A DNA stretch of 64,000 bases, taken from contig CAXKWD010000005.1 of NCBI GenBank assembly GCA_964059195.1, positions 144,237,686 through 144,301,685 of the forward strand. The letters run 5' to 3'. Source of the stretch: Ectobius pallidus. Its lineage: Eukaryota; Arthropoda; Insecta; Blattodea; Ectobiidae. Shown piece after piece: positions 9,001 through 19,261 of this stretch. Position numbers and translations under genes: made by a program. Under the pieces are notes generated by a model that saw only the letters and a program-made list of their open reading frames with translations, did no database searches and was not told the DNA's origin. Within the stretch, counting starts at the first letter, position 1; every line of letters starts with the position of its first letter.

Positions 9001-12000
9001 CATAGTTCAAAATAAAAAATAATTTTAAAAAAATTCTAACATTGAATTCTACCCTTTTTTGGAGAATGACCCTTATAATACCAGCCCTTAGTGTTTTTAA
9101 ATGTCAGACAAGTGTGACAGCGATAGTGAAGTGACTTAGTGACCGTGATAGAGACCATTAGGTTGTAAGCAAGCTACGTGTCATCACAGCCTTTTCATAA
9201 AATATGAGAATTTTTCCTTCAAAGAGAGAAGTTATATTAACTAGTGTAATCGGGTATCAAATTAAAGGTTAAAACCTCAAATTCACTGAATATTAAGGAA
9301 TTACATATATTTAAAATTGCTTCATGTGTAAAATCTGTCGATTATGTGTTTATTGCGTTGCAATTGATTTTTCTTTACATTTATAGCATGACTTTAACAC
9401 TCATTAAAACTAAGTAGTCAAGAGTAATCACCATGTCTTTTTCGATTTGACAAAATATACATCTTAAGGCCTAATTTGGTATAAGATTAACTTCAATTAC
9501 TGTAATAAAATAACAAACAGAGACTTTTTGTCCCACCCTTAATGTTGATAGTTTTACTAAATTATTATTGATGAGTTACATAAATGTTCTGACAATCTGG
9601 AAACAGTTTATAAGCTTAATTTGTATTTAATCCCACATATCTTCATTAATAACAACATCAAGACCCTAACAGTAATAGGAGAATAGCAAATGAACTGTTT
9701 TTGTGCACGTCATTAAAATCGTTAAAGTACAAAAAATGTCCCATCCGTAATAGATTTTGAAAAACAAATTTTAAATATTTAAAATCAATTTTAAATAATG
9801 TTTTCCATGTAGTATGGAGGAGAATGCATAGTAAATTTCACAGAATGAGCAGAAGAGTTTTACGAATCGTTCATAATTTATGATACCTATGTAATGAACA
9901 AAAATACTTGTCATAATATGCTAGAATGTCCCACCCGTAATTATGAAATTGCTGATCAGTAAGTCTCTCTGCAGCTCTGGTTATGTTCACCACTCAGGTG
10001 AAGGTTGGTGTTTCTCCCTACCTTCCTTTCAGACTCATAGCAGGTGTATACCAGAGTAGGCCATGTTAACTAATGTTGTGCATCTGTTTGTAATTGCTGA
10101 CGAGTCAAAAACTGGAATAAGTAATTAACTTCCATTACATTTTAAATTAAGTTTTCGAAAATAAATGAAAGCACATGAATTTGTGTCTTCAAGAAAATTG
10201 TAAACATTTTCAACATCTTCTTCAAATGGGTGAGTTTTATGTTAATTTTGTTTCTTATTTCATAAATGATTGTACCAGAACATTATAACGATATGCTAGT
10301 GCTGCCAACTGAATTCCGTTTCTTAGCGATTCTCGCCTGTACAAGAGCTGTGAAGACTTTCTGATGGCACTGTAGTTCCTATTATTTTGTTAGTAGTTAA
10401 TCTACTTATATAACTAAGTAACTACAACTGGGTGAAAACCAATTTATAGTAAATAAATATTCATTTGTCCTTTCATTACAGTTTATGATATTGCTGGACA
10501 AGAACACATATTTAAAACCTTTTTTGTATAGTGTGTAATATTAGTTATTCTATTGCAGAAGTATGAGAAGATTTATTATTACCAGCTGCATAGGAAGCAG
10601 GTTACCCAAAAGGCTCAGTTTGACTATGCCTGGTGTTTAGTTCGAAGTAAATACCCTGCAGACATCAGGAAAGGAATTATCCTATGGGAGGAATTGTACC
10701 AGAAGGGCAGTGTAGATGGAAGGAGGGACTATATTTATTTTCTGGCTATAGGAAATGCTAGGATGAAAGTAAGTTTCAGTTTTATGTGTGCATGTGAATA
10801 TATATCTAAGTATATTTACTAATTAGCCTAATAGCCTACATAAGATTAGAGATATATGAAATTAGTCACAAATACAAGGCATGCATAAAATATGGTAAAA
10901 GGTAAATAAAACAAGCTGAATTATTTACAATTAAAATATAACAAATTCAAATTGCACAGACTGTATAAAGATATAATACTCTATAAGGTGAGAAGAAACA
11001 TTGACAGTAGATATTCAGGGTGTCCACATTCTGAAAAGTCAAGGAAAGTCAGTGAAAGTCAAGAAAATTGAAATTGGTCAGGGAAGGTAAGGGAATTTTG
11101 TAAAATAAATAAAAGGAAAAGTCAGGGAAATTAAAAAAAAAAAAGGGTCAGGGAAAATAACTAGCCCCAGTGAGCGAAATGAAGAGGGGCATATGAGGGA
11201 CAAGTATGCAAAGCAAGACCTTTGCAGACAAGGCGTAATATATGAAATATGTGATGAGACCGCTATATTTTTGTGTATGTGGTGCATAGTAAAAGTTCTG
11301 TAATTTTACAATGGGCTCAGTTTTTCACTCATTTTAAATGATTCTGCATAAAGAAAGCTTGTATAAGTAGTGTGTGTTCATAAACTTGGATTGCTGTGGA
11401 TTTTTTTCTCTTTAAAATCATTTAAAGATATTGTTTTAAGATAATAATATTGATTAATTAAACCAAATATATTTACTTCAAATGAAATTACACATCATTT
11501 TTATCATATATTTTGCAAAAAAACTTGTTATACCTTTGTTAAAAGAAGCAATCCTACAAGAGGCTGATCTGAACTCATTTCTTTCAACTAGCACTCGTGG
11601 TCTCGAGGACTAAGCTGTGGAGTAGCAATGTAAACATGTATTCGCACCCACCCCTATTAAAAAAAACATTATAATTTTAATGAATTTATTTCTTAAATTG
11701 AAGATTTCTAAATGACAATGTTTACCATGCTTGTTAATAAACAATGAACAATAAAACCCCTAATACTATTGTGCAGTATTTCTGTGAAATTGAAGTCAAA
11801 AGCTTGCCCTATGATATGATTTGCCATAATCTTGCATAAAATCAAAGTTTCATGTACCACGGGACTAAAAAATTAACGTGCATAGTAGAAGAAAACAAAA
11901 TCATAAACTTTTTTGTATTACTGTTTTTGATATTAAGTTGGGATATTTTGTAGGTACTTTCATTATATAAGATGCATGCTATTTGTAAGATATATTTTAC

Positions 12001-15000
12001 TGGTAAAAAATTGCCACTTATACACCAGAAAATATGGTACTTCCAATAATTTATGGTATCAATATAGTGAGGCTTAAACATGACACCACTGGATATCTGC
12101 CATGCATAGCGCCCTTTATTGGGATTTGGGCACCCAATTGCCATGACAATTTTTAGCTACCTCCACTACTTTAATCCTGCACCAAAAATTAAAGTAAGAG
12201 AATGCCTCAAATGAAAAGAAGAATTTTAGTACTTAATTCCCCTATCTTAAAGTAGGTGTTAAAAATTATGTCCTCTCTGTCTGCACATATCTGACAATAC
12301 CATTCTGGAACACTTTTTGCAGCTTTACCTCTGATATTTTTCAGATTTTCTTGCTATTCCAGTCTTTAATTCTTTGAGAGTATGCAGATTATTATAGTAC
12401 ACTTTTGGTTTTAAATTCCCCAAGGGAAAAAAAAAAACATGCTCGAATCTGGAGAGTGAGATGGCCATAGTCTATGACTAATTAAACTAAACTCCGTGGC
12501 GCGACATCCCAAAGGAACAAGGCCTACCACCCGACCGCTGCGTCATCTACCTATAGGCAGATGGCAGGATTGGGGGGGCATGTGGTCAGCATGCCGACAC
12601 CCACGGCCGTTAATGGTGGTTTCCATGACCGGAGCCGCTACTTCTCTATCAAGTAGCTCCTCAATTTAAATCACGAGGCTGAGTGCACCCCTACCAGACC
12701 TCCCTACCTCAGAAAAATCCGAGGAGGTACCGGGGATCGAACCCAGGCCAACGGAACTGTAGTCAGCCTGTGACTAATTATTCTCTCTAATTATTCTTGG
12801 CTGCTGAAAGAATGCAGACTCTCTTTCTTCTTCAGTAAGTCTACCAAAAATAGGTCAGCATTTCAGTCACATAACATTGTTTACCGGTATTTATTATTTC
12901 ATAATAAATGGTATTTAATATTTCATTATAAATTTCTGGTCATCTCAGATAAATACAGAATTACTTTTTTTTTTGGAGGGTAACTGTGCAACCTCAGTAT
13001 TTTGTCCTAGAAACATTAAAAACCATCGCTTATTAATTTTCATGAGTGACAGATTAACGAATTGAATTAAGTATCAATGACGTAATTGGAAATTAAATCA
13101 CTGACAAATTGATTGACATAACAGTGAAATGTTGGAATGATATCTCATTTTCATGAACAAAAATAATTTGTCATATTTTTTGACTGACCAAAACAAATTG
13201 CTTGCCATTCACATCAACTGTAGCAAGGAGCTCATGGATTGTTACTTGAAAATTGACATGCTAGTTTTCATAAATTATTCTATCATTGTCACTTGTTGTT
13301 AGCCCTGACGTTCAAAGCTGTGGACACTGTGTGCCTTATCACTGCCCTTTGTAGGAATTTTTTTTCTTTCTTTCTTTCTTTTTTTTTTTTCTTATTTTTT
13401 TTTTCTTTCTTTCTTTCTTTCTTTTTTTTCTTTTCTTCTTCTTGTTTTTTCTTTCTTTCTTTCTTTTTTCTTTTTTAGAGGGGAGGGTTGATTTCACTCA
13501 TACTAATCTTAAAATTACATATGTATGTAGTGTAACTATACAGAACTCTAATCTGCTTAAAAATTTTCACAGTTTTTGTTGTTTACAGGAATACTTGAAG
13601 GCATTGCAGTATGTAAGGGCATTTTTGCGAATTGAACCAGGAAACCATCAAGTGCAGAACTTAGAAAATCTAATCAAGAAGAGGTTGGAAAAAGGTATGT
13701 GTGTTTTCTGGTGTACTCAGTAATTTTAAGGTTGCTTTTTCTAGTCAGTTATACCTTGGTTTAGTTACACGTCAATGTTTTTGGTTTTGTTATTGGTTAC
13801 ACAACAACAGATATTTTATCTTATCTAATCTTCTTGGTGGCGCATGATAATTTGATGAGATTTTACCTTTGTTTTCCTCTATAATGACACTACCTGCCTG
13901 GAATGCCAAGACTATTGCCAATAATATATAGCAGGAAAATATTAGTAAAGGATAGTAAACTTTAGGTAGATACAATAGAGAGTTTTGCACCCACATTGTC
14001 GTTAGATGGGAAACAATCTCAAGTAACTTAAAGTAAAGCAGAAACAATATTGAGTGGATTCATGGATCATATCAACAATCACTATTATGACATCAATTAG
14101 GCAGCACATTACAGAATCATTTGTTCCTGCTGTTGTGCATTGCATTTATGGATTCTGCTGTTTTTGTATTAATAAAGGACGATTAAGCCAAGACCGAGGA
14201 ATGTCCCAGGGCATACAGAAGCATTGCATGTTGGAAGGTCACAGGTACTGTTGGATCCGATTAGTCGAGTACTAATGGTATGTTTGTACAAGGCTATGTA
14301 AAGACTCAATGCTATGTTGCTCAGACCGTGTGCAGTGTTTGTTTTCTGCAGGATTGTACCAATAATGAAGAACCCTATCTGGATGTGCATGTGACATCTC
14401 ACTCTTACAAATACCCTGGACGTACTCTGAGCCCGATATTGTCTTGGGGCTTCTCTCATTCTTTGGTTATAAGCAGAGCTTTTTATTCCCTAGAAAAAAG
14501 TTTACCGGTACTCTTATTATTGGCAAAACCCTGATATAACTTATCAATTACCACGTTCACATGTATGATTGAAATCGGTTTGAAGCCACTCCCAACTAAA
14601 TTGGTGTTTGCATTGAAAGTTCTGGGAGTGTATTAAGATTGTTCTTCTGTTGTAACTTGTTTATGTATGGCTATTTTTGTAGTGAACCTGTTATCTATTA
14701 CATGTTTAGAAAGAATGTGTTACCAGTATATAATTTATATCCATCATAAACAAATAATGGCATAAAAGTGTAAGATAATAATATTAATATTGCAGTGTGT
14801 GTAAGTTTTTTAATTAAATTGGCGGATCAGCTGACAGAACAAATTATGGAATTCCATGTCCGCGCACCAGCATTCAGTTCGCTAGGATGCACATGGAATT
14901 GAGTTTGATCTGAATCCGATCAGTTTCCAGAAGAAACAGGGAAAAAGAGAAGGGCATTTGTGGGCACCATAGATTAGATCGTACACTCTGCTTACCTCCA

Positions 15001-16641
15001 CTGTCATGCACTCTTACTTGATGTCACACACAGTGTCTTGCACACACATCCTTCACCAACATTATCAGGAGATGAAGCTGTCTTTCACTGCCTTAAAGCT
15101 ATGATCCAAATTTGTTATAATTTTGAAGTTCGAAATGCAATGTTTTTATGGAAATGAAGGAAACGTAAATTGTTATTTTTATATATTGGGACTTCTTTTG
15201 AAAATAACAAAATTTTCGCAAACGTTCTCTGTGAACTATTTACCGAAGTCAGAACAGTTCAAACACTGAAATTATGGTAAAATAACATAAAATCATAGGC
15301 CCATCTGAAACTTCACCATAGGCCTGTGCTTTAACTTTAGGCCCATCTAAAATGAAAACATAAATTATTTTTATATACTATACTATACTATATTGTCATA
15401 AAAACTACAATTGTGAAATAAAACGGTTAACTCCTTATCCAATGGCTTCATTTTAGCATATCTTCTCATTTGTTGCACAGTCTAATGCCCAGTTGCAGAA
15501 AAGCAAATCAATTTTGATCAGAGATTGATGGGAGTTTGACCAGAGATTGATCGGCGATCAGTTACAATTTGGATCAGATGTTAGGCAAAATGCCTTTTCT
15601 TAACCATTATAAATATCATAAAAATTACTTAATAGAGTTCAATATACTACTCTGAGAGCTGTTTTTCATAAAGTTAAATCTGCCTATGTTTGCCTATTTC
15701 AACTTGTAATGCCTATAAATGCCTATTTCCGCTGTTCCTAAGAGAAACTGCTATTTTATCTTCATGACTTCGTCGCCCAACTTAAGCTCCTCTTAGCATT
15801 ATGTATTCAGTAATCATTATTGTTATTTTCATCCTCTAAGCTGTAAAACATCAATATTAATATTACAGTGAATTGGTGGATTGTTCCTATAGAAACAAAT
15901 ATTTCAATTACTTCTTTGCACAATGTGTATGTTCCTTTTTCATTAATATTTTAGTTGGTAATTCTTTCCAGTTTAGTCTGCACATGGCAAGTGTGAAAGA
16001 GTTGTAATTCCACTTGGCAATTCTTGCTAAATCTAGACTTTCTGTGGACCTCATTTGGCAACACTGAACTTATTGCATCCAACCTTGGTTCATTTCCAAT
16101 ATTGCATTTTTGTGGTGGTGTTATTGTTTGAGTGTGAGGTTCATCTTATCAGAATGCCTAAAAGAAAGTGTAGGACTTGTATTGGCTCATCTTGAGCAAA
16201 CCTCAACTCTTGTAAGGGGTATCATCCTTGGGGAAATATCTGTGAACTCCGCACTTTGGTTTTTGAGAAATTATTAAAAAAATTAATCTAATATTTATTA
16301 ACATTATTGATATACTTTGATGTTTCTGAACTCCATATCAGTGTTATATCCATTTCATCACGGCTTCCAGAGGCTTTTCCTAATTTTTTCTCCAAAGTCC
16401 TCATTTTCCCACCCTATTGTTCTGGTTTTTCCTTGCAAGTAGAGCTAGTCACAATACTTCTTGATCAAAAAAATATGACAATTCTCATATTTAATTTTCC
16501 AGTACGTTTTTTTATATCGTGTGAATTTTATTTCTGATTTCAGAAGCTTTCCAGGGTATGGCAATAGCAGGAAGCATTGTTTTGGCTATTGGTGGACTGA
16601 TTGGCTTTGGATTGGCCTTCAGAAATGTAGCAAAGCCTTAA
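5994..16641 (+). CDS. Fis1: Mitochondrial fission 1 protein (Fis1), four coding exons
   Basis: Fis1 is a tail-anchored adaptor of the mitochondrial and peroxisomal outer membrane that takes part in organelle division. Joining 5994-6038, 10559-10768, 13589-13694 and 16544-16641 gives 459 nt and 152 residues, the same length as mammalian FIS1. Residues 30-60 contain AQFDYAWCLVRSKYPADIRKG, the first TPR-like repeat and the family's best-conserved stretch; residues 70-105 (RDYIYFLAIGNARMKEYLKAL region) form the second. Residues about 125-146 are a glycine- and alanine-rich hydrophobic helix followed by the short basic tail RNVAKP. All introns are GT-AG. The start ATG has a good context (CAAACATGG). 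The frame is intact with no stops. Introns are 4520, 2820 and 2849 bp and full of repeats. Confidence 0.95.
6412..7000. repeat. Dispersed repeat with internal duplication and terminal hairpin
   Basis: A stretch of about 100 bp beginning CTTCATGTAAAGTC and ending TTTTGTTTTC.TACGATT occurs at 6412-6512 and again, diverged, at 6695-6802. It is followed by a CAGACAGACAGACACACACA run (about 6838-6864) and a hairpin with 10-bp arms TACTTCCTCT / AGAGGAAGTA near 6956-6999. This layout is typical of dispersed arthropod repeats, but the class is not known. It lies in Fis1 intron 1. Confidence 0.5.
7345..7514. repeat. Near-perfect hairpin, 83-bp arms and 4-nt loop
   Basis: The arms 7345-7427 and 7432-7514 are reverse complements with one mismatch that I can see (GGCTAACAG against CTGTTAGGC), around a TTCT loop. 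The structure lies in Fis1 intron 1, so it would be transcribed with the Fis1 pre-mRNA. It could be a very short-loop MITE, a hairpin-RNA source or an assembly artefact. Confidence 0.85.
7797..8679. mobile_element. Fold-back element (copy 2), interrupted by a hAT MITE
   Basis: This is a second copy of the 5170-5885 element: it starts TACAGTGAGTCTCACG, ends in the inverse and is bordered by TA. Removing the 158-bp hAT insertion and one 8-bp duplication leaves 717 bp, against 716 bp for copy 1. Both arms keep an outward-reading frame of about 80 codons starting MQEENI. It lies in Fis1 intron 1. Confidence 0.75.
8119..8276. mobile_element. hAT-type MITE with 8-bp target duplication
   Basis: The 158-bp element has ends CAGTGGCGGACGCAG and CTGCGTCCGCCACTG and is flanked by GTCATCAA on both sides (8111-8118 and 8277-8284). 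The other fold-back copy lacks the insertion, which confirms the boundaries. No coding capacity. Confidence 0.92.
8680..10558. other. Fis1 intron 1, remaining part
   Basis: AT-rich intron sequence. A phrase TGTCCCACCCGTAAT recurs with small changes near 9528, 9735 and 9925, suggesting decayed internal repeats. No gene or RNA was recognised. Confidence 0.4.
10559..10768 (+). CDS. Fis1: Fis1 coding exon 2
   Basis: The exon of 70 whole codons follows a TTCTATTGCAG acceptor and ends in AAA before GTAAGT. It carries the first TPR-like repeat (FDYAWCLVRSKY) and the start of the second (DYIYFLAIGNARMK). Confidence 0.95.
11017..11165 (+). repeat. hAT-like MITE fragment with GTCAGGGAA repeats
   Basis: It starts CAGGGTGTCCACATTC and then carries several copies of a GTCAGGGAA-like phrase, a pattern known from widespread hAT-type MITEs. 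No matching right end was found nearby, so it is read as a fragment in Fis1 intron 2. Confidence 0.4.
12485..12770 (-). mobile_element. tRNA-derived SINE (family A), full length
   Basis: On the minus strand the 5' part contains a B-box-like GGTTCGATCCCCGG. The body matches the SINE at 45997-46312 over its length, including the GGCATGCTGACCACATGCC and GACGCAGCGGTCG parts. The 10-bp direct repeat TGACTAATTA at 12475-12484 and 12771-12780 marks the insertion. It lies in Fis1 intron 2 in antisense orientation. Confidence 0.82.
13362..13478 (+). repeat. Pyrimidine-rich simple repeat (CTTT)n
   Basis: A long run of T with regular C interruptions, about 110 bp upstream of the Fis1 exon 3 acceptor. 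Confidence 0.9.
13589..13694 (+). CDS. Fis1: Fis1 coding exon 3
   Basis: The exon follows TTGTTTACAG and ends one base into a codon before GTATGT. It encodes EYLKALQYVRAFLRIEPGNH and onward to LIKKRLEK, the rest of the second TPR-like repeat and the linker to the membrane anchor. Confidence 0.94.
13695..16543. other. Fis1 intron 3
   Basis: No gene was recognised. A TGCCTATTT-like phrase recurs around 15676-15731, in the style of decayed hAT-type MITEs, but no ends could be set. Confidence 0.4.
16544..16641 (+). CDS. Fis1: Fis1 coding exon 4 (tail anchor) and stop
   Basis: After a TTTCTGATTTCAG acceptor the frame continues EAFQGMAIAGS, a hydrophobic helix with GGLIGFGLAF, then RNVAKP and TAA at 16639-16641. 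This is the outer-membrane tail anchor. Confidence 0.93.
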
Positions 16642-17035
16642 AACAAATACTATGTTCATCTTTGATCTCCTCATGATCTAGTCTGTGTTTTAAAAAATGT
16701 AGACAAAGGTCATTTATTTGTGTAGGTTTTTTACATAATTTGTAGCAATTTTAGTCATTTTTTAAATATTTAACTATGATAGACTTTAATTGATAATGCC
16801 AAAAAAATTATTTGTGATCATACTCTCCACATATGCTTTGTTCCTGCAAGCTTAGACTTCCGTTATACATTGAACATGTATACTAATGGACAAGTTTCTG
16901 TTTGTTTAGAATATTTGTTGGAATATTTGTAAATTGAATCATTCATTGTAGACATTCCATCATGAAATGTGCATTAGTGCCAAGTAAGCAAAACTGTAAA
17001 TACCATATATAATTTGTATTAAAATATATTTTTTC
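16642..17035 (+). promoter_or_regulatory. Fis1 3' untranslated region with poly(A) signal
   Basis: AT-rich sequence follows the stop. An ATTAAA hexamer at 17018-17023 is the best candidate cleavage signal. The exact end is inferred. Confidence 0.5.
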
Positions 17036-17040
17036 AAACA

Positions 17041-17821
17041 ATCTTAGAGGAGTAATAACATACCTTGCAGTTAAAAAAGTGTGTTTAAGTCCCTTAATAA
17101 CACAAAAATACATTTTTGATCAATAGAGCAATAACAGTACCTTTCAAGGAAAATAGGGAACTTGTAAAGGAGGTTGATACAGAACGAAATAATCATTATC
17201 AATCGTGTTGCCACATGAAAGAGAAATATAAGATAAACACTTGGGAGTAGGTGAAAGAAACAACTTCATAACTCGGTATTGCTTTGGTACGGAGTGTTTC
17301 TTTGTTTATTACCTCCGAGCCTTAGGAGTTCCACTGGCCAGCAGGTCATGCAGCGACACTAGTAAATCGGCGCCCACATAGTCAGTAGTAGAAAGGAATA
17401 ACGGGCTTGTTTAATCTCTTGAAATTACAGTATTACCTATAAACATTGTATGTTTTACTATTGGAAGAATTGAGGTACTAGAAGTGGTGTCTCTTCATCA
17501 TCACACGTCGTGACACTTTCATATAAAAATTTGTATTTAGGCCTACATGCACACATCTTTCTTCCATGTAACCTGCCTAATTTGATTCTGAATTGGGAAG
17601 TGGAACAAAGAGGTATTTTAATGGATGATACATTTGTTCCTCTTCCCAATTTTCCTGAGGGCCCTCCCACTCTCCTTGCATTTATTTGTCCCCAATTAGC
17701 TCACTTCTGTCAGAACATGTGAGTGGAGCAAGCTGATGAAAGCCCAGAATCAGTCCTACTCATATGATTGGTAGCCCATGAAACCAATTATGTTGCTCTT
17801 AATTTTTAATATCTGAATTAA
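17041..17821. other. Unassigned sequence downstream of Fis1
   Basis: No open frame of coding character, no RNA and no clear repeat boundary. One TAGGCCTA octamer lies near 17538. Confidence 0.4.
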
Positions 17822-17857
17822 TTACCGCAGGTGAAGATGCGGGCACCTGCTAGTTAA
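17822..17857 (-). repeat. Inverted copy of the ACTAGCAGGTGCCCGC module
   Basis: On the minus strand it reads ACTAGCAGGTGCCCGCATCT and then TCACCTGCGG and TAATTAATT. It is a diverged copy of the modules at 2511, 2932 and 53161. Confidence 0.5.
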
Positions 17858-17930
17858 TACATGTTTCAAAAGAAGATTTAAAAAATATAAAGCACACTTA
17901 ATAATATTGATGAATTTCGTTTTCCATTTG

Positions 17931-18985
17931 TTTGTATAAAGAATGGTCCACCTATACCACAAATAATTAGAGTTATCCAAACAGTGCAAATCATACAACG
18001 TTTCCTATGCTTTTTTTAATAATAATATAACTTAATACCCACATATGAAGCCCCTCTACAAAAACTCTCATATATTACACCATCTTCATCAATACACCAG
18101 TCCTTATTTATTATTGTACAGCCGGTCAAATAAAAAACGTCGGGACTCGTATGCAGTTAAAATTAAAGTTTTAGCGCATTAATTCACAAGTTTCCTATAA
18201 AAAACACAAAATACAGGTCATTTTCGGAACATATGAGGCCATGCGACAGGAGGGAAAAAATGAACGAGGGAAAAAATGAACAACGCGGAAAGCTCAACAC
18301 ACGATATTCAACTTAATGTATTGTCATAATTCATTTTGCTTTGTGTCATCGCCACATACAAATGCTAAAGTGAGAGAAAGTGTAGTTAGGGCTGTAATTG
18401 ACCTGCATTTTTCGGCCTCTGAAGCAGCGAGAAGGTTCCATATTTATGAAAGAGCAGCTCAGTGCAGTGGTGCGAACTTTACTATAATGCGACCGGAAGT
18501 TTTCATAGGAAGCGTGGATCTGCGGAAGGCCGCGTTTTTCGATGCTAGACTGGTTGCAGAAGTTGAGCATAAGTAATTGATTTTGCACTAGAAGTACCGG
18601 TATTATAAAATAAAATCTTTAAAAAATGCTCCTTGAATAAACATATTCCTCGCGAATCTATTAATTATTAATATTATAAAAATTTGCAACCAAGAATATG
18701 GCGGATTTGAGGCATATAGCCACAGCCTTCTATACATGTTTGTTTTGAAACAAAACTGACTAAATAATCAAGAAAATACATGGATAGACAAGAGGCGTGT
18801 GTGAACCTAACCTTAAGTCTTCCTGTACATGCGCATATGCTTGTTCGTGATACTTAATCAAATACCGCCCGACGTTTTTTATTTGACCGACTGTACATCT
18901 AAAAAAAGTGTAGTAAAGGTTGTATGATTTTAACTTCTTGGATAACTAATTATTTGTGGTATAGGTGGACCATTCTTTATACAAA
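17931..18985. mobile_element. Outer inverted-repeat element hosting a pogo-like insert
   Basis: The left end TTTGTATAAAGAATGGTCCA and about 80 further bases reappear inverted at the right end (to 18985), with small indels. A 16-bp direct repeat CACACTTAATAATATT stands at 17893-17908 and 18986-19001. The left copy is 22 bp away from the inverted repeat, so it is uncertain whether this is the target duplication. The interior is taken up by the pogo-like element. Confidence 0.6.
18119..18893. mobile_element. pogo/Tc1-like element with relic of an HTH
   Basis: The ends are CAGCCGGTCAAATAAAAAAC and its inverse (CAGTCGGTC... on the other strand), about 26 bp with one mismatch, bordered by TA at 18117-18118 and 18894-18895. 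Inside, a plus-strand frame (18316-18576) contains VRESVVRAVIDLHFSASEAA and RRFHI, which looks like a helix-turn-helix of the psq/pogo kind. No DDE catalytic domain is present, so the element is a non-autonomous deletion derivative. Confidence 0.72.
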
Positions 18986-19261
18986 CACACTTAATAATAT
19001 TTCAAATTATATGAGATTGACTTACTTGATTCACTTCACTGTGTAAGTTCCAACATTATTCGTTACATTATTCGTTACACTTAATAATGTAAACAATGTA
19101 GATTAACCATACAAAATTTCATTTTTGTAGGTCTGTATAATCTTGAAAATATAAAATATTAAAGTGATCTAATTTACGTTTGTTGAAGCGTGTTTCTTCC
19201 TCTCTTAAGAATTACCAGTAAACTAAATTCTTTGAGTCATGGTCATCTATTCGTGGAATAC

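Noticed and set aside
13293..13478. Phenylalanine-rich frame
   Set aside because: It is a translation of the pyrimidine tract in Fis1 intron 2.
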